DNA of 6,464 nt from SZUA-430 sp044375275 (lineage in GTDB: Bacteria; Pseudomonadota; Alphaproteobacteria; Micropepsales; Micropepsaceae), in NCBI GenBank assembly GCA_044375275.1, contig JBILMZ010000200.1:1-6464 (forward strand), written 5' to 3'. The stretch's first letter is position 1; each line of letters opens with the position of its first letter. A model generated the notes under the pieces. It did no database searches. It was not told the DNA's origin and saw nothing but the letters and a program-made list of their open reading frames with translations. The position numbers were made by a program, and so were the translations under genes. Below, piece after piece: positions 1 through 5,260 of the stretch.

Positions 1-108
1 CCTTCTTCCGCCCCGCCAGGACCGATCACCATGCGAAACGGCCTCGAGCGATTCAAGCAGATCACAGCCGGATTCACTCTCAAAGATGTGTGCATAGGGT
101 AGCGCTTC

Positions 109-161
109 AGCGGGGCGAGGTGGCTGCGGGGCGCCGGAGGCGCCGCGCAGACGGAGGGGGA
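109..161. repeat. Intergenic palindromic repeat element with strong hairpin
   Basis: The core is an inverted repeat with 11-base arms at 125-135 and 139-149, a 3-base loop (GGA) and one mismatch, built around two GGCGCC blocks. It is flanked on the left by GGCGAGGTGGC and on the right by GACGGAGGGGG. From memory, this layout (conserved AGGTGGC and GACGGAGGGGG flanks around a variable hairpin) matches short dispersed palindromic elements common in alphaproteobacterial intergenic regions. No second copy is present in this window, so the repeat nature is inferred. It begins 14 bases beyond the stop codon of the minus-strand oxidoreductase, so its RNA could shape the 3' end of that operon. There is no T-run, so it is not a classical intrinsic terminator. 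Bases 1-100 to its left carry no reading frame I can support. Confidence 0.55.
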
Positions 162-162
162 C

Positions 163-1518
163 CTACCGCTCATCCTTGTAATGATACCACGCATACATCG
201 CCCGCTGCCCGATCCGCCGGAACGGGGTGAGGGGGCCGCGGCCGGGGAGGGCATCTTCGAAGATGGGTAGTTGCGGCACACTTTTGCCCGCCACCAGCTG
301 CGCCATGCGCCGACCGGCCTGCGCCGAGTACATCACGCCGTTCCCGCCATAGCCCATCGCATAGAAAATCTGCTGCGACGGATCAGGCTGCACGATGCGA
401 GGCATCATGTCATGGCTCACATCAACCCAGCCCCACCAGGAATAATCGATCTGTATGTCGCGCAGGGCAGGGAACTTCGCCGCGATCCCGTCCTTGAGCA
501 CCTGCAGATGCCGCGGATGGGTTGCATCAGCGCCGGTGATCGCACTGCGGCTGCCAATCTGCAGCCGGTTGTCGGGCAGGAGCCTGTAATAGAAGCGCAG
601 CGTGCGCGTATCCGTGAGAACAAGCTTCGTGCGGAAATTGCAGGCCTCGATCTCGGCTTTCGTGAGCGGTCGCGTCACGATCGAGTTCGAGAGGATCGGC
701 ATCAGCTTGTGGTGCGTCAGCGGATGAAGGCCATTCGCCGTATAGGCCGCCGTCGCGACCGCCACCGCGCGCGCCTTGACCGTGCCACCGGGCGTGCGCA
801 GGTAGTGCGCGCCACCACGCGTCGTCCAGTCGATCACTTCGCTGGACGTGTGAATGCGCGCTCCCAGTTCACGCGCCCGCGCCGCATAGCCGAACGCCAG
901 CTTCGCCGCATGCACGCCAATGCCATCGGGCTCGAGCATGGCGCCCGCCGCTTCCTGTTCTCCCAGAAAATCACGTCGCAACTCATCACGACCAACGATG
1001 CGCGTCCCATAGCCAAAGGTCTCGTTGAGCAGGCGGCTCTCGGCCTCCAGCGCCCCCATGCGGTCGGGCTTGTGCGCTATATAAAGGTGACCGCCATCCT
1101 GCGGTTCGCAATCAATCCCGCGGATGAGGTCTCGAAACACGTCGAAAGCCTCGCCGATCTCGGCATGCAGTCCCTTCGCGACATCAAGGCCCCAGCGCGC
1201 GATCCATTGCGAGCGCTTGAGGCGGCCGGACGAGATCTGCGCCTGGCCACCATTGCGCGTGCTGCAGCCCCACGCGACGCCATTGGCCTCCAGCACCGTC
1301 GCGCGGATCCCGTGATCTTTCGCCAGGTGGATTGCGCAGGAGAGCCCAGTATAGCCCGAGCCGATCACCGCAACATCGACATCCATGTCCGCCTGGACGG
1401 GTCCGTCGTCTGCTGGCGGCGCGCCAGCGGTCGCAATCCAGTAGGTCGGCGCATAATCGCGCCCGCAACCGACGCCGATGTCGGCGATGGGATCAAAATG
1501 CGGATCGTAGGTACTCAT
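163..1518 (-). CDS. DAO-family FAD-dependent oxidoreductase (gamma-glutamylputrescine oxidase/OrdL-like)
   Basis: A 451-residue flavoprotein of the D-amino-acid-oxidase superfamily, expected to oxidise a C-N bond of an amine or amino acid with FAD and give imine/aldehyde products, probably in the cytoplasm. The FAD-binding Rossmann motif GSGYTG is at residues 53-58 and the ribose-binding acidic residue is in VLEAN (about 77). The STRNGGQ segment (86-92) is typical of the PuuB/OrdL branch. WWGWVDVSHDMMPRI (360-374) and the C-terminal GYGGNGVMYSAQAG stretch (389-402) complete the substrate and FAD-binding core. No signal peptide is seen. Length is normal for the branch (about 430-460). The ATG lies 2 nt after the stop of the upstream NTF2-fold gene, and its ribosome binding site (AAAGG, 7 nt upstream) lies inside that gene's last codons, so the two are probably co-translated. 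The substrate cannot be read from sequence; no glutamylputrescine-pathway neighbour is present. Confidence 0.94.
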   Translation of the reverse strand: MSTYDPHFDPIADIGVGCGRDYAPTYWIATAGAPPADDGPVQADMDVDVAVIGSGYTGLSCAIHLAKDHGIRATVLEANGVAWGCSTRNGGQAQISSGRLKRSQWIARWGLDVAKGLHAEIGEAFDVFRDLIRGIDCEPQDGGHLYIAHKPDRMGALEAESRLLNETFGYGTRIVGRDELRRDFLGEQEAAGAMLEPDGIGVHAAKLAFGYAARARELGARIHTSSEVIDWTTRGGAHYLRTPGGTVKARAVAVATAAYTANGLHPLTHHKLMPILSNSIVTRPLTKAEIEACNFRTKLVLTDTRTLRFYYRLLPDNRLQIGSRSAITGADATHPRHLQVLKDGIAAKFPALRDIQIDYSWWGWVDVSHDMMPRIVQPDPSQQIFYAMGYGGNGVMYSAQAGRRMAQLVAGKSVPQLPIFEDALPGRGPLTPFRRIGQRAMYAWYHYKDER

Positions 1519-1520
1519 TC

Positions 1521-1916
1521 CTATGCCTTTGCAGTAAGGACCGGACGGTCTTTCCGGAACGCGCGCTTCACCGAGACCTTGCCGTCGAGCAGCGTGAAGA
1601 GGTCACACCCCTCGACCTCGATGCGCCCGCCATCGGCCCGTGTCGCGCGGAACACCCATTCCGACACCGCCCGGTCGCCCGCCACGAAATGGCCAGTCAC
1701 ATCCCAGCGCACGTCCGGCATCGCCGCCCACACATTTTCGAACGCCGTCCGGACCGCAGCGCGGCCCACATGGCGCGCGCCGTGTTCCTCAGGCCCGACC
1801 GCCGTCTCGAAAACGCAATCCTCCGTCATCAGCGAAACCACCTTCGCTGCATCATGCGCGTTGAAGGCGGCAAACATCTCGTCGAGCAGTCCGGTAATCG
1901 TGGCATTCGAAGACAA
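1521..1916 (-). CDS. SnoaL-like / NTF2-fold family protein, TTG start
   Basis: A small alpha+beta cone-fold protein of the nuclear transport factor 2 superfamily (SnoaL/ketosteroid-isomerase-like), 131 residues from the chosen start. The N-terminal helix pair (LLDEMFAAFNAHDAAKVVSLM), the following acidic EDCVFE strand, the central MPDVRWDV strand and the terminal VEGCDLFTLLDGKVSVKRAF strands follow the family pattern. Members are isomerases, cyclases or plain ligand-binding proteins; which applies here is unknown. I chose TTG (1916-1914) because GAAAGGA sits 8 nt upstream and the protein then starts at the first predicted helix. An in-frame ATG at 1958 would add 14 residues (MRVVRVGQIERIHP) but has no ribosome binding site. 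It is the first gene of a two-gene operon with the FAD oxidoreductase, 2 nt apart, so it may handle that enzyme's substrate or product (inference). Confidence 0.88.
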   Translation of the reverse strand: MSSNATITGLLDEMFAAFNAHDAAKVVSLMTEDCVFETAVGPEEHGARHVGRAAVRTAFENVWAAMPDVRWDVTGHFVAGDRAVSEWVFRATRADGGRIEVEGCDLFTLLDGKVSVKRAFRKDRPVLTAKA

Positions 1917-1956
1917 GGGATGGATCCTTTCAATCTGGCCGACACGCACGACCCGC

Positions 1957-1984
1957 ATGACAAAGCGGCAGGGCGTGCTACGCT
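1957..1984 (+). promoter_or_regulatory. Weak candidate promoter for the acyl-CoA dehydrogenase
   Basis: ATGACA (1957-1962) and TACGCT (1979-1984) are spaced 16 bases apart. The second lies in the context GCTACGCT, which resembles alphaproteobacterial housekeeping -10 elements only loosely. Transcription would start near 1990, about 35 bases before the acyl-CoA dehydrogenase ATG. The region between the two divergent genes is only 108 bases, so promoters for both directions must lie here or overlap the 5' end of the minus-strand gene. No convincing minus-strand promoter was found. Confidence 0.25.
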
Positions 1985-2024
1985 GCGCCAGACGTTATTT
2001 CACTACAGGTCCAGAGGAAACCCC

Positions 2025-3260
2025 ATGACAATCGATTTCAGGATCCCGCCCGAAGCCCAGGCCTTGCGCGAGCGCGTGCGCAAATGGGTCCACGACGAAT
2101 GCGTCCCCGCCGAAAAGCGCCTGATCGACGGCGAGGACTACAAAAAGGTCCTCGGCGAACTCCGGACGAAGGCCCGGGCCCAAGGCCTCTGGTGTCCCTT
2201 CATCCCCAAGGAATATGGCGGCATGGGGCTTGGACCGCTGGCCAACGCGCTGGTGCAGATGGAACTCGGCGAGAGCTACCTCGGCGCGTTGTCGATGAAC
2301 ACGCAAGGTCCTGATGACGCGACCATGCTCACGCTGCTCGAGCACGGGACGGAACACCAGAAGGAGAAATTCCTGAAGCCGCTGCTCAACGGCGAGAAGC
2401 GCATCTGCTACTCGATGACCGAGAAGGCCGCCGGCGCCGACGCAACCGGCATGCAGACACGTGCAGAGAAGAAAGGCAATGACCGCTACGTTCTGAACGG
2501 CGAGAAGTGGTTTTCGAGCGCGGCCAGCGTCGCCGACATCGCCCTGGTCATGGCCAAGACCGATCCCGATGCGCCGCGCCACCAGCAATACTCGACCTTC
2601 CTCGTCGAACTCCCGAACCCGGGCTACAGGATCAAGCGCAACATCCAGACCATGGCGATCGAGGGACCGCTCTCGCATATCCTCGGCGGTGGACACGCTG
2701 AAATCGAGATCACCGATCTGGAAGTGCCGGCCGAGAACCTGCTCGGCGGCGAAGGCAAGGGCTTCGCGATGGGCCAGCACAGGCTCGCTTACGGGCGCCT
2801 GCGCCACGGCATGCACAATGTCTCGATGGCCCAGCGCGCGCTCGACATGGCCGTCGCGCACGTGACCAACCGCTCGACCTTCGGCAAGAAGCTCGACGAG
2901 CGTCAGGCCGTGCAGTTCATGCTCGCCGACTGCGCCAGCGAGCTCTACATCGCACGCCTGATGCTGATGCACATCGCCTACAAGGCCGAGAACAGGATGG
3001 ACCTGCGCCAGGAGAACGGCATCGCCAAGGTCTTCCTCGCGAACATGGTCCACAAGGTCGTCGATACCGCCATCCAACTCCACGGCGCACTCGGCTACAG
3101 TCGCGACCTGCCGCTGGCCGCCTGGTACACGCATATCCGCTCACAGCGTTTGGTCGACGGCCCCGATGAAGTCCATCGCTGGACGACGGGCCGAAACGTG
3201 ATCAAGGCCTTCAAGGAGCACGGCACCACCGCCAGCGCCTGCGGCGGCGACTTGCTCTGA
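2025..3260 (+). CDS. Acyl-CoA dehydrogenase, ACAD10/11-like group
   Basis: A 411-residue flavoenzyme of the acyl-CoA dehydrogenase family, expected to catalyse FAD-dependent alpha,beta-dehydrogenation of an acyl-CoA and pass electrons to electron-transfer flavoprotein. The order is complete: N-terminal helical domain (about 1-125), beta domain with the FAD-contacting CYSMTEKAAGADATG (128-142) and WFSSAA (162-167), then the C-terminal helical domain. That last part has RSTFGKKLDERQAVQ (283-297), QLHGALGYSRDLPL (351-364) and RLVDGPDEVHR (375-385). Asp378 aligns by eye with the catalytic Glu of medium-chain enzymes, a substitution I recall from the ACAD10/11-type branch, which can take unusual (e.g. 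hydroxylated) acyl chains. The ATG has AGAGGAAA a few bases upstream. A longer frame extends upstream, but it starts inside the antisense oxidoreductase gene and is not credible. Substrate chain length is unknown. Divergent from the oxidoreductase operon. Confidence 0.96.
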   Translation: MTIDFRIPPEAQALRERVRKWVHDECVPAEKRLIDGEDYKKVLGELRTKARAQGLWCPFIPKEYGGMGLGPLANALVQMELGESYLGALSMNTQGPDDATMLTLLEHGTEHQKEKFLKPLLNGEKRICYSMTEKAAGADATGMQTRAEKKGNDRYVLNGEKWFSSAASVADIALVMAKTDPDAPRHQQYSTFLVELPNPGYRIKRNIQTMAIEGPLSHILGGGHAEIEITDLEVPAENLLGGEGKGFAMGQHRLAYGRLRHGMHNVSMAQRALDMAVAHVTNRSTFGKKLDERQAVQFMLADCASELYIARLMLMHIAYKAENRMDLRQENGIAKVFLANMVHKVVDTAIQLHGALGYSRDLPLAAWYTHIRSQRLVDGPDEVHRWTTGRNVIKAFKEHGTTASACGGDLL

Positions 3261-3279
3261 CCTGATGGAGCCTTGATCT

Positions 3280-3501
3280 GTGGAGCAGTCACGACAACCA
3301 ATCTCGAACCCGCTGCGGAAATGGGCTATCACGATGGTGCTGGTCGCGTTTCAGTTCGTGCTTCTAGGGGTGATCGGAGCCATCATGTTGTGGCTGCTTC
3401 CGGCAGACCAGTTTGGATCGGTACTCGTGACGGTCGCCGCGCTGGGCGTCGCAAGCAGCCTTGTAATCGGCGCCATTGTCCGGTGGCTCGTCCGTGAGTG
3501 A
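3280..3501 (+). CDS. Small two-span membrane protein of unknown function
   Basis: A 73-residue protein with two hydrophobic segments, about residues 15-40 and 46-69, joined by a short PADQFGS turn. The N-terminus is basic (PLRKW) and the C-terminus is RWLVRE, so both ends are probably cytoplasmic. It starts at GTG with TGGAG about 9 nt upstream; an internal ATG at residue 19 would cut into the first span. The start lies 19 nt after the acyl-CoA dehydrogenase stop, so read-through transcription is likely. Codon use is G/C-rich at third positions and the frame encodes a clean membrane hairpin, which favours a real gene over a chance frame. I do not recognise a family. A shifted overlapping frame (3273-3497) lacks such structure and was left out. 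Confidence 0.7.
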   Translation: MEQSRQPISNPLRKWAITMVLVAFQFVLLGVIGAIMLWLLPADQFGSVLVTVAALGVASSLVIGAIVRWLVRE

Positions 3502-3523
3502 GCAGCTTCACTTTCATCCGAAA

Positions 3524-3552
3524 TTGACCAGGCATTGCAACAGCCTGTTCAT
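3524..3552 (+). promoter_or_regulatory. Weak candidate promoter upstream of the one-span membrane protein
   Basis: TTGACC (3524-3529) matches the -35 consensus at five of six positions, and a poor -10 (GTTCAT, 3547-3552) follows at 17 bases. A second option is TTGCAA (3535-3540) with TGATCT (3557-3562). The 106-base gap between the small membrane protein and the next gene suggests that the next gene may have its own promoter, but neither pair is strong. Confidence 0.22.
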
Positions 3553-3607
3553 CCCGTGATCTTACGCTTGGACGCACATGATTCCCGCGTCCGTGAGGGT
3601 CACAGGA

Positions 3608-4234
3608 ATGGACGAGACGGCATTTGAACTGGTCAAGATCGTGCTGGGGCCCCTGATCACGGTGGGCTTTGCGTGGCTCGTCGGCAATCGCATTTCTGCC
3701 GCCTGGACCCACCGCCAGAAGCACCGCGAGTACAGCCTGTCCGTCACGGCCGAGTTCTATCAGGTCTATGGAGAGTTCTTTGCGATCTGGAAGCTCGCCA
3801 ACTTCGCCTTCCGCCACCACAGGCCCGAAATCACGGACAGCTTTGTCGTCGATCTCGTCAAGCGCGCAGCCGCGCTCGAAGCACGCGTCGAGGCGATGCT
3901 GCTGCGCGTGGCGTCCGAACTCAGGCTGACCCCGGACGAGATCCGGAGCCTCGGCCTGTACCGCCAGGCAGTCCAGCTCCTGAGGCAGTCCATCATCATG
4001 CGCCGCCAGCTCGATTTCTTCGGAACGGGGCAGGCCAAGTACGAACTCTACAAGCAGTTGTCAGTCACTGTCGGCGAACTGGTCGCCAAGCTCGGCGAGC
4101 GTGAGCGGCCAGAAGTTCATCAGGCCAAGGCGCAGATGACCGAGATCACCAGCAGCAAGTGGGAAGCCGAGTGGCATCAGCTCTTCACAGGCCTGAGCAC
4201 GTCACACGAGGAAGCCTTTACCGAGGCCGCCTGA
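3608..4234 (+). CDS. Single-span membrane-anchored helical protein of unknown function
   Basis: A 208-residue protein from the chosen start. One transmembrane helix spans about residues 8-28 (KIVLGPLITVGFAWLVGNRI), followed by a basic stretch (THRQKHR), so the remaining 170 residues should be cytoplasmic. That part is almost entirely helical. It begins with EFYQVYGEFFAIWKLANF (49-66), an aromatic-rich segment of a kind I have seen in other uncharacterised membrane-anchored proteins, followed by charged amphipathic helices about 75-105, 109-137 and 141-165. No catalytic motif is visible. I chose ATG 3608 because GAGGG lies 8 nt upstream; an in-frame ATG at 3578 would add MIPASVRVTG but has a poor ribosome binding site and the extra residues look non-structured. 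The gene may work with the small two-span protein just upstream (inference from position only). Confidence 0.83.
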   Translation: MDETAFELVKIVLGPLITVGFAWLVGNRISAAWTHRQKHREYSLSVTAEFYQVYGEFFAIWKLANFAFRHHRPEITDSFVVDLVKRAAALEARVEAMLLRVASELRLTPDEIRSLGLYRQAVQLLRQSIIMRRQLDFFGTGQAKYELYKQLSVTVGELVAKLGERERPEVHQAKAQMTEITSSKWEAEWHQLFTGLSTSHEEAFTEAA

Positions 4235-4283
4235 AAGCCCGGAAACCGCCTGGAAGCGCCAAAACCCGGTCTTCTTATTTCCC

Positions 4284-4297
4284 ATAATACATATTAT
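4284..4297. promoter_or_regulatory. AT-rich perfect inverted repeat, possible operator or promoter
   Basis: ATAATA and TATTAT (arms 4284-4289 and 4292-4297) form a perfect inverted repeat with a 2-base centre, in a GC-rich genome. A third ATAAT follows at 4301-4305, giving GATAAT at 4300-4305 (five of six matches to a -10 box), and CATAAT at 4283-4288 is another. No good -35 box precedes them. The site lies about 140 bases upstream of mazG and is the most AT-rich spot in the intergenic region. It could be a promoter -10 region, a dimeric regulator site, or both. If GATAAT were the -10, transcription would begin near 4312, exactly at the stem-loop that follows. Confidence 0.35.
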
Positions 4298-4312
4298 GCG
4301 ATAATCGGATGC

Positions 4313-4363
4313 CAGGAGGCGCGGAAATGCGGACAATTTGATGCAAATCCGCGCGACCTCCTG
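4313..4363 (+). other. Compound stem-loop in the mazG leader sequestering a Shine-Dalgarno
   Basis: CAGGAGG (4313-4319) pairs perfectly with CCTCCTG (4357-4363), and CGCGGA (4320-4325) pairs with TCCGCG (4348-4353), leaving a 3-base bulge (CGA, 4354-4356). Inside, ATTTG (4336-4340) and CAAAT (4344-4348) can form an alternative small hairpin, with GCGG (4329-4332) and CCGC (4349-4352) extending it. The outer and inner foldings share bases and so compete. The left arm carries the Shine-Dalgarno AGGAGG; the right arm is its complement. No T-run follows, so it is not a classical terminator for the upstream gene. It ends 69 bases before the mazG ATG. A transcribed 5' leader structure is the best reading, but RNA evidence is lacking. 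Confidence 0.4.
4327..4341 (+). CDS. Possible four-codon leader ORF
   Basis: ATG CGG ACA ATT TGA encodes only MRTI. It is preceded at 7 nt by AGGAGG (4314-4319), the best Shine-Dalgarno sequence in the window, which is stronger than the one before mazG itself. Its TGA overlaps the ATG of a 15-codon frame (4341-4388). It lies fully inside the stem-loop at 4313-4363. It may act through the ribosome's passage rather than through its peptide. It could equally be a chance ATG after a purine-rich arm. Confidence 0.2.
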   Translation: MRTI

Positions 4364-4388
4364 TTCCCGCCTCCCTGCCATGCGCTAG
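4341..4388 (+). CDS. Possible 15-codon leader ORF
   Basis: This frame begins at an ATG that overlaps the stop of the four-codon ORF (TGATG), a layout that permits translational coupling, and ends at TAG 4386-4388, 44 bases before mazG. The peptide MQIRATSCSRLPAMR shows no familiar feature and no run of a single amino acid, so classical amino-acid attenuation is not suggested. Ribosomes translating it would cover the right arm of the 4313-4363 stem (4357-4363). Support is limited to the architecture. Confidence 0.15.
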   Translation: MQIRATSCSRLPAMR

Positions 4389-4432
4389 ATGCGTGAAGCC
4401 CTCCAGGCGTTAACAAATGGACCCAGCGCATC

Positions 4433-5260
4433 ATGAGCCATCAGGACGATCCACGCCGCATCGAGACGTTGCTGGCGATCATGGCGCGGCTTCGCGACCC
4501 GAAGTCCGGATGCCCGTGGGACGTTGAGCAGACCTTCGCCACCATCGCGCCATACACGGTCGAGGAAGCCTACGAGGTCGCAGACGCGATCGAGCGCAAG
4601 GATATGGACCAACTGAAGGACGAGCTCGGCGACCTCCTGTTCCAGGTCGTCTTCCACGCCCGCATGGCCGAAGAAGCCGGCGCCTTTTCATTCGGAGACG
4701 TCGTTCAGGCCGTCACCGACAAGATGATCCGCCGCCATCCGCACGTCTTCGGCGATGCCGATGTGAAGACCGCCGACGCCCAGACGGCAGCCTGGGAAGA
4801 GCATAAACGCAAGGAGCGTCTCGAAAAGGGTGGTGGGCTCATGGACGACGTCCCGGTCACCTTCCCTGCCCTCACCCGCGCCTTCAAGCTCCAGAAGCGG
4901 GCCGCGAGCATCGGCTTCGACTGGAGCGAGCGCCAGGGCATCCTGGACAAGATCACCGAGGAGATCGGAGAGCTTGAGGAAGCCTACACAGCTGGCGCGC
5001 CGCGCGAGAAGCTGCAGGACGAGCTGGGCGATATTCTCTTCGTGGTCGCCAACCTCGCCCGCTTCCACGGCGTGCAGCCCGAAGAGGCGCTGCGCGGCAC
5101 CAACACGAAATTCCTCCGCCGCTTCTCGTTCATCGAACAGCACGCGCGCAGCACCGGCCGGAGCCTGCCGGATCTCACGCTCGTCGAAATGGAAGAGCTC
5201 TGGCAGGCAGCAAAGCAGACTGAGCCATCAGCCACCGGCATCCCAAAGGACCGCGCGTAA
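4433..5260 (+). CDS. mazG: Nucleoside triphosphate pyrophosphohydrolase MazG
   Basis: A 275-residue cytoplasmic enzyme that hydrolyses NTPs and dNTPs to monophosphates and pyrophosphate. It is linked in other bacteria to clearing non-canonical nucleotides and to lowering (p)ppGpp. Both tandem MazG domains are present. Domain 1 has GCPWD (26-30), metal-ligand residues E44, E45, E48 in VEEAYE, then E64 and D67 in DELGD, and RRHPHVFGD (100-108). Domain 2 has E176, E177, E180 in TEEIGE, then E197 and D200 in DELGD. Metal-binding sets in both halves are intact, so both look competent; in the E. coli enzyme the C-terminal domain carries the activity. Length is typical (about 260-280). ATG 4433 is the only in-frame start after a stop at 4394. 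Its ribosome binding site is weak (only TGGA, 11 nt upstream). Its stop overlaps the next gene's ATG by one base. Confidence 0.97.
   Translation: MSHQDDPRRIETLLAIMARLRDPKSGCPWDVEQTFATIAPYTVEEAYEVADAIERKDMDQLKDELGDLLFQVVFHARMAEEAGAFSFGDVVQAVTDKMIRRHPHVFGDADVKTADAQTAAWEEHKRKERLEKGGGLMDDVPVTFPALTRAFKLQKRAASIGFDWSERQGILDKITEEIGELEEAYTAGAPREKLQDELGDILFVVANLARFHGVQPEEALRGTNTKFLRRFSFIEQHARSTGRSLPDLTLVEMEELWQAAKQTEPSATGIPKDRA

Noticed and set aside
1..102. Possible gene tail on the plus strand (stop at 100-102) or short gene start on the minus strand (ATG at 95-93)
   Set aside because: The peptides have no recognisable motif, codon bias is not clearly coding in any frame, and the minus-strand ATG has no ribosome binding site. 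The window edge prevents a decision.
1332..2024. N-terminal extension of the acyl-CoA dehydrogenase frame by 231 codons
   Set aside because: The extension is antisense to the two minus-strand genes and arginine-rich. The ATG at 2025 has a good ribosome binding site and matches the family N-terminus.
271..2028. Long plus-strand open frame (585 codons) opposite the oxidoreductase and NTF2-fold genes
   Set aside because: Arginine/histidine/alanine-rich translation with no domain, fully antisense to two recognisable proteins; it is a by-product of G/C third-position bias.
1995..3134. Minus-strand open frame of 379 codons opposite the acyl-CoA dehydrogenase
   Set aside because: Low-complexity valine/leucine/glutamate/histidine-rich antisense translation with no motif; the plus strand carries a clear enzyme with all family motifs.
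4247..4409. Long-range 8-base inverted repeat CGCCTGGA (4247-4254) and TCCAGGCG (4402-4409) framing the mazG leader
   Set aside because: Eight bases at about 150-base distance is within chance expectation in GC-rich sequence, and there is no supporting extension of the arms.
4688..5143. Minus-strand open frame opposite mazG
   Set aside because: Antisense shadow of a full-length MazG with both metal-binding motif sets.
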